The notes: generated by a model not told the origin, from the sequence alone. A stretch of DNA of 8,518 nt from Sphingomonadales bacterium (GCA_025360285.1 JANYCM010000019.1:1-8518), one strand, 5' to 3'; counted from the stretch's first letter, positions 1 through 6,439 are shown. Translations and numbers: made by a program.

Positions 1-213
1 ATGACGGCCGGCGGGCTGGGGCCTGATCCGGCCAATTGGCCTGCGGCCATGGGGATCATCACGCCGGAACGCTGTGCCGAAATCGCGTTGGCCGGGCTTG
101 ATGCCGGGCTGTTCTGGATCCCGACCCATGCTCATCTGGCCGCTGACATGATGCCGCGCCATGAAGGCGTCGCCGAGGCGGTGCGGGTGCTGGGGCTGCG
201 GCCGCCGGCGTAA
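1..213 (+). CDS. Short-chain dehydrogenase/reductase (SDR), C-terminal fragment
   Basis: This is the last 70 residues of an open frame that very probably begins upstream of the window; the ATG at base 1 is likely an internal methionine. The visible part (…TPERCAEIALAGLDAG, then LFWIPTHAHLAADMMPRHEGV) resembles the C-terminal tail of classical SDR oxidoreductases, where a helix is followed by a strand of the type 'GLxxGxFYIxTHP' and a final helix. SDRs use NAD(P)H to oxidise or reduce alcohols and ketones. The cofactor-binding GxxxGxG motif and the YxxxK catalytic pair would lie upstream and cannot be checked, so the substrate is unknown. The TAA stop is 3 bases from the stop of the oppositely oriented sulfotransferase gene, so the two converge with no room for a separate terminator. 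The family call is moderately sure. Confidence 0.55.
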   Translation: MTAGGLGPDPANWPAAMGIITPERCAEIALAGLDAGLFWIPTHAHLAADMMPRHEGVAEAVRVLGLRPPA

Positions 214-216
214 GAA

Positions 217-1815
217 TCAGGCGGCAAAGCCGAATTTTTCGACCCAGGGTTCCAGGATCGGCAGCACGGGTTCCAACTGGCTGGCATAGCGCCGCCATTG
301 CCCGCCGCCATCGAACAGCCGGCTGCGGACCTGAGCCGCGCTACGGGTTTTCACGCCCCGCACACTGGCGGTACGGTCAAAGCGGCGCATGGCTTCGGTC
401 CACGGCAGCCCGGCAAAGGCGCACAGTCGCTGGGTTTCACCGTCAAAATCGTTAATCAGATCGGCATACCGCATGCTGTGGACTTGGAGCGGCAGTTTTT
501 CGAGACAGGTTTCCGTAAGCCGCATAACCGCATCATAATGACGGGCAGCGCGCTGCAGATTGCTGAACTCATAGGTCGCCGGGCTGAACACAAAGGTGCG
601 CCGGAAACAGCTCCAGACGACATCGCGGGGATCGCGCCGCATGACGACAATTTTCGCTTCGGGAAACAGCCGGGCGATCAGCGGCAGTTGCACGGCCTTC
701 AGCGGGTCCATGTCGATAAAGGTCTGGCCCAGCGGCTCGATGCCGGCGTCACGGACCACCTGCCAATAGGCGCTGCGCAGCACCTGTGCCTCATCGGCGG
801 TCATCGTGCCGATTGCTGCGATGCCGGCCGGTGTCAGCCAGGCATCCGCCGCAGCAGCCAGAGTCGGTTCCTCTTCAAGCGTTTCAACACGCGGCGCGGT
901 GGCCAGAACCTGTTCGACAAGCGTCGTTCCGGACCGGGCATAGCCGAGTAGGAAAATATGGTTGGCGGCGCCGGGAACCGCCGGTGCGGCCCCGCTAAAA
1001 CGTGCCGGATCGCCCGCCTTGACGGCGTCGTCGATCGCTTCCACAAAATTTCGATGGTGGGGCGGGGCGTTCGGCCCCGCGTGCATATCGGCAAAGCGGG
1101 CATTAGCAGCGCTGTAGGTGCGAAAAGCGTCGCCCGTGGCGCCTTGGCTGTCGAGCGCATCGCCGAGCAGGCTGAGGGCGACGACGCGATCATGTGCCAG
1201 CAGATCGGGCCGCGCCGTCAGCGTCCGCAAGCGAGCGATGGCGGCATCTGTCTTACTATCGGCGATATCACAGCGCGCCAGTGCCATATGGGTGCTGGGG
1301 TCAACGGGGGCCAGCGCCAGGGCGCGATTGGCGGCAACGCGGGCTTCATTGGTCCGCCCAAGCTGCGCCAGCATCGCCGCCACGCCGGCATGGCCGGGTG
1401 CCGTGTCGGGCGCGAGTTCGGCGACGCGCATGAAGCTGTTCATGGCGGCATCGATATGGCCGAGCGTGTCAAGCGTCTGGGCGCGGCCATACCAGGCAGC
1501 GACGCTGAGTGGATCAAGCGACAAGGCACGATCGAACAGACGCACCGCTTCGCGCAATTCGCCCGTGAAGCGCAGCACATCGGCGGCGGCGGTCAGAACG
1601 CCGGGGTTTTCAGGATCGAGACGCGTCGCCTCGCGCAGCCGCATCGCACCGCCCTGGGCATCGCCGGCGCGTTGCCGCCACAGGCCGGCAAATACATAGA
1701 GCATGGCATGGCGTTCACCGCGATCAAGCGCCGCTTCGGAAAGCCGGCCGGCGCTGTTCAGGTCGTTATCCGACAAGGCAGCTTCTATCCGGGCCTGTGT
1801 CTGTGGCGTGATCAC
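217..1815 (-). CDS. TPR-repeat sulfotransferase family protein
   Basis: A 532-residue two-part protein. Residues about 35-240 form helical tetratricopeptide repeats, with recurring pairs such as AxxDPENPGVLTAAADVL (67-82) and LSLDPLSVAAWYGRAQTLDTLG (98-119). Residues about 285-520 form a sulfotransferase domain. GYARSGTTL (291-299) matches the 5'-phosphosulfate-binding loop that holds the PAPS donor, and RRDPRDVVWS (393-402) matches the 3'-phosphate-binding motif. A late VKTRSAAQVRSRLF…WRRY segment (488-510) is typical of the bacterial TPR-linked group. Such enzymes move sulfate from PAPS to a hydroxyl or amine; the acceptor here cannot be told, and the TPR part probably binds a protein or polymer substrate. 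No signal peptide or membrane segment is seen, so it is probably cytoplasmic. I chose the GTG start because a GAAGGGG stretch lies 6 bases upstream of it. It stands alone between convergent and divergent neighbours. Confidence 0.85.
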   Translation of the reverse strand: MITPQTQARIEAALSDNDLNSAGRLSEAALDRGERHAMLYVFAGLWRQRAGDAQGGAMRLREATRLDPENPGVLTAAADVLRFTGELREAVRLFDRALSLDPLSVAAWYGRAQTLDTLGHIDAAMNSFMRVAELAPDTAPGHAGVAAMLAQLGRTNEARVAANRALALAPVDPSTHMALARCDIADSKTDAAIARLRTLTARPDLLAHDRVVALSLLGDALDSQGATGDAFRTYSAANARFADMHAGPNAPPHHRNFVEAIDDAVKAGDPARFSGAAPAVPGAANHIFLLGYARSGTTLVEQVLATAPRVETLEEEPTLAAAADAWLTPAGIAAIGTMTADEAQVLRSAYWQVVRDAGIEPLGQTFIDMDPLKAVQLPLIARLFPEAKIVVMRRDPRDVVWSCFRRTFVFSPATYEFSNLQRAARHYDAVMRLTETCLEKLPLQVHSMRYADLINDFDGETQRLCAFAGLPWTEAMRRFDRTASVRGVKTRSAAQVRSRLFDGGGQWRRYASQLEPVLPILEPWVEKFGFAA

Positions 1816-1840
1816 CCGCTACCCCTTCGAAGCAATGAAT

Positions 1841-1868
1841 TTATTACCCGGCGCAAATTTCACGCCAA
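1841..1868 (-). promoter_or_regulatory. Candidate promoter of the TPR-sulfotransferase gene
   Basis: Read leftward, TTGGCG (1868-1863) is followed after 16 bases by TAATAA (1846-1841), giving a sigma-70-like pair. Transcription would begin near 1834, about 20 bases before the GTG start. The -10 is only a partial match, so this is a weak inference. Confidence 0.3.
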
Positions 1869-2009
1869 ACGGCTGTTAAACGAGCAATGTCACAACCGGT
1901 TCCACCGCCGCGACCAAGGAATTGGGCCATGAAAAAATTGTCATGACGGGCTGGCAAATGTCCTGGAAGCCAGTGCAACGCCGGCGTGACTTTTCCGCGT
2001 GCTGGCCCT
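1869..2009. other. Rest of the sulfotransferase/LOG intergenic gap, no gene seen
   Basis: The divergent gap is 194 bases if the LOG gene starts at 2010. This part holds only very short open frames. One begins ATG AAA AAA TTG TCA at 1929 and stops at once at TGA (1944-1946). GTCATGAC (1940-1947) is an 8-bp palindrome, too short to call an operator. I could not find a convincing -35/-10 pair for the rightward gene. Confidence 0.5.
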
Positions 2010-2882
2010 ATGGCCCCGCGTCCCATGATGAACCCTCCCCCGATTCCCGGCCGACTTTTCCCGACAGCGCGGGAGGAAGTGCGCCACGCCGGCAAACCGA
2101 CCAGCGCGCCGCAGACGGAGCACCCAGCGTACGCGTTGGCGTTTCAGGACAATGATTTCCTGTTGCGGGATGATCTGCGGCCGGTGCGTTTCCAGTTGGA
2201 ACTGTTGAAGGCCGAACTGGCGCTGACCGAGGCGGGGATCGATTCGACCTTTGTATTTTACGGCTCGGCGCGCATCCCGTCGCCAGAGGAAGCGCAAGGC
2301 GTGCTCGATGCCGCCGATTCGCCGGACGCCAAGGCGATTGCCGAAAGGCTTGTCCAAAAGGCGCATTATTACAATGTCGCGCGCGAACTGGCGCGGCTGG
2401 CGTCCAATCATCCCGCCGATGGCGGCAAGCGGCCCTTCACCATCTGCTCGGGCGGCGGGCCATCGATCATGGAGGCGGCCAACCGCGGCGCCGCCGATGT
2501 CGGGGCGCCGTCGGTTGGCCTCAATATCGTGCTGCCGTTCGAACAGGTGCCCAACCCTTATGTGACGCCGGGGCTTTCATTCCAATTCCACTATTTTGCC
2601 TTGCGGAAGATGCACTTCTTGATGCGCGCCAAGGCGGTGGCAGTGTTTCCGGGTGGTTTCGGCACCTTTGACGAACTGTTCGAACTGCTGACCCTGGTGC
2701 AGACCGGCAAGGTCACGCCGCTGCCGATCCTGCTTTATGGCCGGGATTTCTGGAACAAGGTCGTCAATTTCCAGGCGCTGGCCAATGAAGGCGTCATTGC
2801 CCGGTCCGATCTCGACCTGTTCCACATCGTTGAAACCGCCGAAGAAGGCTGGGCGATCGTCAAGGCGCGGTTCGGCCTTTAG
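2010..2882 (+). CDS. LOG family (TIGR00730-type) Rossmann-fold nucleotide-binding protein
   Basis: Numbered from ATG 2010 (290 residues). The protein carries the family signatures in order: FYGSARIPSP (83-92), CSGGGPSIMEAANRGA (146-161), an RKMHFLMRAKA helix (199-209), and FPGGFGTFDE (213-222), the PGGxGTxxE motif whose glutamate with an upstream arginine is catalytic in LOG phosphoribohydrolases. LOG and PpnN enzymes split nucleoside 5'-monophosphates into base and ribose 5-phosphate; old 'lysine decarboxylase' labels are wrong. The core is preceded by about 80 residues absent from short (~190 aa) LOG proteins, and the whole is much shorter than PpnN (~450 aa), so the physiological substrate is uncertain. 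The start is unclear: GTG 1986, ATG 2010, ATG 2025 and ATG 2028 share one frame, and none has a good Shine-Dalgarno site. I took the first ATG. The gene converges on the cytochrome c gene, with 14 bases between the stops. Confidence 0.85.
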   Translation: MAPRPMMNPPPIPGRLFPTAREEVRHAGKPTSAPQTEHPAYALAFQDNDFLLRDDLRPVRFQLELLKAELALTEAGIDSTFVFYGSARIPSPEEAQGVLDAADSPDAKAIAERLVQKAHYYNVARELARLASNHPADGGKRPFTICSGGGPSIMEAANRGAADVGAPSVGLNIVLPFEQVPNPYVTPGLSFQFHYFALRKMHFLMRAKAVAVFPGGFGTFDELFELLTLVQTGKVTPLPILLYGRDFWNKVVNFQALANEGVIARSDLDLFHIVETAEEGWAIVKARFGL

Positions 2883-2885
2883 GCC

Positions 2886-2915
2886 GGCCGCCCGGCTTAT
2901 TTTGCCGGTGCGGCC
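2886..2915. terminator. Bulged hairpin at the LOG/cytochrome c convergent junction
   Basis: Bases 2886-2896 pair with 2904-2915 in an 11-bp GC stem with a single bulged T at 2909. The 7-base loop TTATTTT contains the cytochrome stop codon (complement of TTA, 2897-2899). It would fold in transcripts from both strands and sits right after the LOG stop codon. There is no U-tract on either side, so it may act as a two-way 3' end or RNA-stabilising stem rather than a classic intrinsic terminator. Confidence 0.4.
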
Positions 2916-3496
2916 TCGGCGGGGGCGGCTGCTGGCGCTGCATCGGCCGGCACCGCCGGCATCGGCAGCGGCTTGTCGCTCTTGCTGTTGAGGTAGGCGA
3001 TCACGGCGGCTCGGTCTTCCGGCTTGCTGATCCCGCCAAAAGCCATTTTGGTGCCGGCGGCATAGGCCTTGGGGCTGGTCAGCCAGGCGTTGAGCTCGTC
3101 AAAATTCCACGGCTTGCCCTTCATCGCCATCAGGGCGTCGGAATAGGAAAATCCTGGCATATGATCATGCACATTGCCGACGATGCCATAAAGATTGGGA
3201 CCAATGCCGTTGGTGCCGCCCTTTTCGGCATTGTGGCAGGCACCGCATTTCTTGAAGACCGCCTCGCCTTTGGCGACATCGGCAGACGCCAGGTAAAAGG
3301 CGATTGGTTTGTCCGCGACGGCAGGCGCCGCCGGTGCTGCCGGATCTGCTTCGGCGACCACGCCTTCGACGACATAGCTGGGCTTTTCTGGCTTGACCGG
3401 GCGAAACGCCATGTGCGTGCCGATGCTGATACCCAGGATGGACAGCGCCGCCGCCAGCAACCAGCCGGCAATCTTGTTGAATTCGAAACTGTCCAA
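2897..3496 (-). CDS. cycM: Membrane-anchored class I cytochrome c (CycM-like)
   Basis: A 199-residue protein starting (TTG)DSFEFNKIAGWLLAAALS. The N-terminus matches the 'MDSFExNKIAG' opening of alphaproteobacterial CycM/c552 proteins, and a single hydrophobic helix (about 10-28) exports and anchors the protein. A Pro/Ala linker (about 50-62) leads to the heme domain with CGACH (84-88) for covalent heme attachment and TKMAF, whose Met151 is the likely sixth iron ligand. GPNLYGIVG (99-107) is the usual conserved loop. The protein should face the periplasm and pass electrons from the bc1 complex to a terminal oxidase. The C-terminus is an Ala/Pro tail (about 178-199) of unknown use. The open frame extends to an ATG at 3568, but the extra 24 residues (SAAFPAGATGRPHRSGART) would put a polar leader before the anchor, and AGGAG sits 8 bases before the TTG. 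The gene is divergent from pheA. Confidence 0.88.
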   Translation of the reverse strand: MDSFEFNKIAGWLLAAALSILGISIGTHMAFRPVKPEKPSYVVEGVVAEADPAAPAAPAVADKPIAFYLASADVAKGEAVFKKCGACHNAEKGGTNGIGPNLYGIVGNVHDHMPGFSYSDALMAMKGKPWNFDELNAWLTSPKAYAAGTKMAFGGISKPEDRAAVIAYLNSKSDKPLPMPAVPADAAPAAAPAEAAPAK

Positions 3497-3504
3497 CGTC
3501 CTGG

Positions 3505-3509
3505 CTCCT
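3505..3509 (-). promoter_or_regulatory. Ribosome binding site fixing the cytochrome c TTG start
   Basis: Read leftward, AGGAG is followed by 8 bases and then TTG (3496-3494). This favours the TTG start over the ATG at 3568, which also lies inside the 20-bp palindrome region and thus probably upstream of the transcript. Confidence 0.7.
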
Positions 3510-3547
3510 GATCGGTGGGGGCGACCCGTGGCACCCGCCGGAAATGC

Positions 3548-3567
3548 TGCGCTGCTATAGCAGCGCA
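3548..3567. promoter_or_regulatory. Perfect 20-bp palindrome between cytochrome c and pheA, candidate operator
   Basis: TGCGCTGCTA is followed directly by its exact reverse complement TAGCAGCGCA, with no spacer. It lies in the 124-base divergent region, 52 bases before the cytochrome start and 53 bases before pheA. Its centre, GCTATAGC, also resembles the alphaproteobacterial -10 element (gcTAnAwC) on both strands. It could be an operator for a dimeric regulator, overlapping divergent -10 boxes, or an RNA stem. The sequence shows only the symmetry and place; the role is inference. Confidence 0.5.
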
Positions 3568-3581
3568 AGGCCGACCGGCAA
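3554..3581 (-). promoter_or_regulatory. Candidate promoter of the cytochrome c gene
   Basis: Read leftward, TTGCCG (3581-3576) is followed after 16 bases by TATAGC (3559-3554), inside the palindrome. Transcription would begin near 3547, giving a leader of about 50 bases that includes the AGGAG site. A matching -35 for the opposite, pheA-directed strand is not evident. Confidence 0.4.
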
Positions 3582-3620
3582 GGGTTTGCGTGATGCGGTG
3601 CAGCACAGTAAGCCGCCGCG

Positions 3621-4517
3621 ATGAGCAGTTATCCTCCCCGTGCCGAAGCACTGGTGCGCGCCATGGCCGACCGCGCCGCCGCCGAACCCGCCGCCGCCGT
3701 GGCATTTCAGGGTGCACCGGGCGCGTATTCGCACCAGGCCGTGCGCGAAACCTTCCCGGATGCGCCGGCCTTGCCCTGCGCATCGTTCGAAGATGCCATT
3801 GAGGCAGTGCAAACCGGCCGCGCCGGGCGCGCCGTCATTCCGATTGAAAATTCGCTGCATGGCCGGGTCGCTGACATGCATTTCCTGCTGCCCGAATCGG
3901 GGCTGACCATTGTGGCTGAACATTTCGTCAGGGTGCGGCATTGCCTGATGGGGGTGGGCGCCCAGGCCGATCTTGCCCGCGTCATCAGCCACCCGCAGGC
4001 GCTGGGCCAGTGCCGCGGCCGGCTGCGCGGCTGGGGGCTGGAGCCGGTGGGTTATTTCGATACGGCAGCGGCGGCGGCACAAGTGGCGGGTGATGGCGAT
4101 CCGGCGGTCGGCGCGATTGCATCGAAACTGGCGGCCGAACTCTATGGGCTGACGATCTTTGCCGAGGGTGTTGAGGACGCCGAGCACAACACGACGCGCT
4201 TTGTCGTATTGCAGACCGAGGCGGTGCCACTGCCAGCGCCGGGCGTGGCGGCGATGACCAGCCTGAATTTTGAGGTGCGCAACGTGCCGGCAGCGCTGTT
4301 CAAGTCGCTGGGCGGTTTTGCCACCAATGGCATCAACATCACCAAGCTGGAAAGCTATATCCGTGACGGTTCCTTCGCGGCGGCGGAATTCTATGCCGAA
4401 ATCGTCGGGTCGCCCGACCAGCCGGCGGTGCAACTGGCGCTGGAGGAGCTGCGCTTCCACACGAAATGGGTGAAGATTATCGGCACCTATCCCTGTGAGC
4501 GGGAACGCACGGCTTAG
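3621..4517 (+). CDS. pheA: Prephenate dehydratase with ACT regulatory domain
   Basis: A 298-residue enzyme that turns prephenate into phenylpyruvate, the committed step to phenylalanine. The catalytic part begins at VAFQGAPGAYSHQA (27-40). It contains AVIPIENSLHG (71-81), a substrate-site segment, and HNTTRFVVL (189-197), whose TRF motif carries the threonine needed for catalysis. An ACT domain follows (about 213-290) with NVPAALFKSLGGFATNGINI and LESYI, the phenylalanine-sensing region, so feedback inhibition by phenylalanine is expected. There is no fused chorismate mutase domain, unlike the enterobacterial P-protein; the first 25 residues are an unremarkable extension. The ATG at 3621 has no obvious Shine-Dalgarno site (the upstream stretch is CAGTAAGCCGCCGCG), so translation may use a weak site. 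The gene diverges from cytochrome c and its TAG stop interlocks with the rsmD stop. Confidence 0.95.
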   Translation: MSSYPPRAEALVRAMADRAAAEPAAAVAFQGAPGAYSHQAVRETFPDAPALPCASFEDAIEAVQTGRAGRAVIPIENSLHGRVADMHFLLPESGLTIVAEHFVRVRHCLMGVGAQADLARVISHPQALGQCRGRLRGWGLEPVGYFDTAAAAAQVAGDGDPAVGAIASKLAAELYGLTIFAEGVEDAEHNTTRFVVLQTEAVPLPAPGVAAMTSLNFEVRNVPAALFKSLGGFATNGINITKLESYIRDGSFAAAEFYAEIVGSPDQPAVQLALEELRFHTKWVKIIGTYPCERERTA

Positions 4518-5050
4518 CCCGGCGCGCGCAGCAGGTGCAGCCGTGCCTTGCCGTGATCGCGCACCGCCAGCACGTCAAAGTCGCTGGCCAGCGCTTCCTT
4601 GCGGCCGGTTTCGACCGAAATCAGCGCGTGTGGGGCGATCCAGCCGCATTCTACGAGGCGGGCGAGGGCGGTCTCGCCCAAGCCGGAGCCATAGGGCGGA
4701 TCGAGCAGGATGATGTCACAGGGGTGCCGCGCCGTGCCAATGGCCTCGATTGGTCCGGCGATCACCTCGGCCGGCGCCGCAAGCTTGGCGACGTTACGGC
4801 GCAGGGCGGAGACCGCTTCGGCGTCCTTTTCAACAAACACCGCCTGGGCGGCGCCGCGCGACAGCGCTTCCAGCCCCAACGCGCCGGTACCGGCAAAGCC
4901 ATCGAGAACGCGCAGGCCTTCGAAGCTGCCGAGTCTGGAGGCCAGCATCGAGAACAGCGCCTCGCGGACGCGATCGGCGGTGGGCCGGGTAGCCTCGCCC
5001 GCCGGGGCGATCAGCGGCCGGCCGCGCCATTGGCCTGAAATGATCCGCAT
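4514..5050 (-). CDS. rsmD: 16S rRNA (guanine(966)-N(2))-methyltransferase RsmD
   Basis: A 178-residue SAM-dependent methyltransferase, of usual length for RsmD, which methylates G966 (E. coli numbering) of 16S rRNA in the assembling 30S subunit. The N-terminal MRIISGQWRGRPL and RPTADRVREALFSML (22-36) are family hallmarks. VLDGFAGTGALGLEALSRGA (48-67) is SAM-binding motif I, with Gly in place of the common Leu after the Asp. LLDPPYGSGLG (115-125) is the DPPY catalytic motif of N-methyltransferases. The ATG follows the stop of the upstream pseudouridine synthase gene by only 3 bases, so the two are almost certainly one leftward operon with coupled translation. Its TAA stop shares three bases with the pheA TAG stop on the other strand. 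Confidence 0.94.
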   Translation of the reverse strand: MRIISGQWRGRPLIAPAGEATRPTADRVREALFSMLASRLGSFEGLRVLDGFAGTGALGLEALSRGAAQAVFVEKDAEAVSALRRNVAKLAAPAEVIAGPIEAIGTARHPCDIILLDPPYGSGLGETALARLVECGWIAPHALISVETGRKEALASDFDVLAVRDHGKARLHLLRAPG

Positions 5051-5053
5051 TAC

Positions 5054-6211
5054 TCAGGCGCGGGCGAGCGATTTGCGCAGTGCCATCACGACGCCATCGG
5101 GCACTTCATCGGCGTCGCGCGGTGGCAGGTCGCCGAGTTCGATGGGGCCATAGGCAACCCGGATCAGCCGCGACACCTGCAACCCCAGATATTCGAGGAC
5201 GCGGCGGATTTCGCGGTTCTTGCCTTCGGTCAGCGTGATCGTCAGCCACAGGTTGCGCCCCGTTCGGCGCTCGATTTCGGCGTCGATCGGCCCATAACGC
5301 ATGCCATCGATGGTCAGGCCCTCGATCAGCGCCTCGACCGCCGGCTGGCTGATTTCGCCATAGGCCCGGACGCGGTAACGACGGGGAACACCACTCAAAG
5401 GCAGTTCCAGCGCGCGCTTCAGGGCGCCATCAGTGGTCAGCAGCAGCAGCCCTTCGGTATTCATGTCGAGCCGGCCGACGGGGACGACACGCGGCAGGCC
5501 GGGCGGCAATATGTCCATTATCGTCGGGCGGCCGCCGGGATCACGCGCGGTTGTCAGGAAGCCGGCAGGCTTGTGGAAGCGGAACAGCCGCGATGGTTCC
5601 AGCGCGGCGACCGGATTGCCCTCGACAGTGATGCCATCCAGGCTGGCGACAACGAACGCCGGCGTCGTCAGCACGCTGCCATTCAGCGCAACCTTGCCCT
5701 CGGCAATCATGCGTTCGATGTCGCGGCGCGATCCGATGCCGGCGCGGGCAAGCAATTTGGCAATGCGCTGCGGTTCGATCGGCACGGCGCTGCCGGCGCG
5801 CGCTGCCTGGCGTTCGGCGACCCGGGCATCACCGCGCCCGCGCCGACCGGTGGGGGCGGTTTGCGGCGGCAGGTCGCTGAACGGGGCCGGGTTGCGCGGT
5901 GGCCGACCGCCGGCGTGCGGCGGGCGGGCCAGCGCCTTGGGGGTGGAGTTCGGCACCTTGGGCAGGCGCCCGCCGGGGATATGGTTCCGCCGGCTGGCGG
6001 GCGGTGCGCCGCTGGTTTCGGCCAGGCGTTCGGCTTCGCGCCGCGACGTGGTGATGGTTTCGTCCTGGGCGCGCGGCAGGCGAGGGCGGACGGGCCGGGC
6101 GCCATCACGCGGCCCGGCATCGGGACGCGGGAAGGGAGCGCGGCGGTCACCGGCACCGGGAGGGCGTTGGCCTCCGCCACCGGGGCCGCTAGATTTTCGG
6201 GGAGGTCGCAT
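5054..6211 (-). CDS. rluB: RluB/RsuA-family 23S rRNA pseudouridine synthase with long basic N-terminal extension
   Basis: Numbered from ATG 6211 (385 residues). An S4 RNA-binding domain (about 148-195; IAKLLARAGIGSRRDIERMI) is followed by the catalytic domain. VGRLDMNTEGLLLLTTDG (245-262) contains the GRLD motif with Asp249 as the catalytic aspartate, and LTEGKNREIRRVLEYLGL (327-344) is the family's conserved C-terminal motif. The group makes single pseudouridines in rRNA; RluB (23S) is the likeliest member, RluE or RsuA being alternatives. Residues 1 to about 145 are low in complexity and rich in Arg, Pro and Gly, with no fold visible, and probably form a disordered RNA-binding tail. The frame runs on to an ATG at 6289, but ATG 6211 has AAGG 7 bases before it, while 6289, 6265 and 6259 have none. 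It is the first gene of a pair with rsmD. Confidence 0.9.
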   Translation of the reverse strand: MRPPRKSSGPGGGGQRPPGAGDRRAPFPRPDAGPRDGARPVRPRLPRAQDETITTSRREAERLAETSGAPPASRRNHIPGGRLPKVPNSTPKALARPPHAGGRPPRNPAPFSDLPPQTAPTGRRGRGDARVAERQAARAGSAVPIEPQRIAKLLARAGIGSRRDIERMIAEGKVALNGSVLTTPAFVVASLDGITVEGNPVAALEPSRLFRFHKPAGFLTTARDPGGRPTIMDILPPGLPRVVPVGRLDMNTEGLLLLTTDGALKRALELPLSGVPRRYRVRAYGEISQPAVEALIEGLTIDGMRYGPIDAEIERRTGRNLWLTITLTEGKNREIRRVLEYLGLQVSRLIRVAYGPIELGDLPPRDADEVPDGVVMALRKSLARA

Positions 6212-6273
6212 TCGCCTGCCTTGCGGGCAATTCCCCTCAAAAGTCCAGTTTTGTTGCATAATCATCCACAGCG

Positions 6274-6302
6274 TTGAATGGCGCGGCACAATGCGCTAAC
6301 CG
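6274..6302 (+). promoter_or_regulatory. Candidate promoter of tRNA-Leu
   Basis: TTGAAT (6274-6279), a 17-base spacer, and TAACCG (6297-6302) preceded by GC resemble an alphaproteobacterial sigma-70 promoter. The start point would be near 6309, four bases before the mature tRNA. A second -10-like CATAAT lies at 6257-6262 but has no -35. Confidence 0.4.
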
Positions 6303-6312
6303 ATCGAACCGT

Positions 6313-6396
6313 GCCCCTGTGGTGAAATGGTAGACGCGCTCGACTCAAAATCGAGTGGAGAAATCCGTGCTGGTTCGAGTCCGGCCAGGGGCACCA
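6313..6396 (+). tRNA. tRNA-Leu, anticodon CAA
   Basis: The acceptor strands GCCCCTG (6313-6319) and CAGGGGC (6386-6392) pair fully, followed by discriminator A and an encoded CCA (6394-6396). The anticodon stem CTCGA/TCGAG encloses the loop CTCAAAA, so the anticodon is CAA (6346-6348), reading UUG. A 13-base variable arm with a short GGA/TCC stem marks a class II tRNA, as expected for leucine. The T arm is GCTGG-TTCGAGT-CCGGC with one G-T pair. The length of 84 is normal. It lies between the divergent rluB-rsmD operon and rpsB. Confidence 0.96.
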
Positions 6397-6409
6397 GAAA
6401 TTTATGCGA

Positions 6410-6425
6410 GGACCTGATCTGGTCC
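6410..6425 (+). other. Short hairpin downstream of tRNA-Leu
   Basis: GGACC and GGTCC form a 5-bp stem around TGATCT, 13 bases after the tRNA. A second pair, GGCGCC at 6430-6435 and 6448-6453 with a 12-base loop, follows. Neither has a U-tract. They may aid 3' processing or weak termination, so some rpsB transcription could come through from the tRNA promoter. Confidence 0.25.
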
Positions 6426-6439
6426 GATCGGCGCCAGCC

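Noticed and set aside
958..1932. A 324-residue rightward open frame antisense to the sulfotransferase
   Set aside because: It lacks any recognisable motif, while the opposite frame has clear TPR and PAPS-binding motifs. It is a shadow typical of high-GC coding DNA.
1922..2155. A 77-residue rightward frame starting near the LOG gene
   Set aside because: It begins in a poor context, resembles nothing known, and overlaps the LOG coding frame.
3555..4460. A 301-residue leftward open frame antisense to pheA
   Set aside because: The plus strand encodes an unmistakable prephenate dehydratase over the same bases; the antisense frame is a shadow.
6253..6289. Upstream starts (6289, 6265, 6259) for the pseudouridine synthase
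   Set aside because: No ribosome binding site precedes them, and the extra residues would run into the promoter region of the tRNA. ATG 6211 has a better site.
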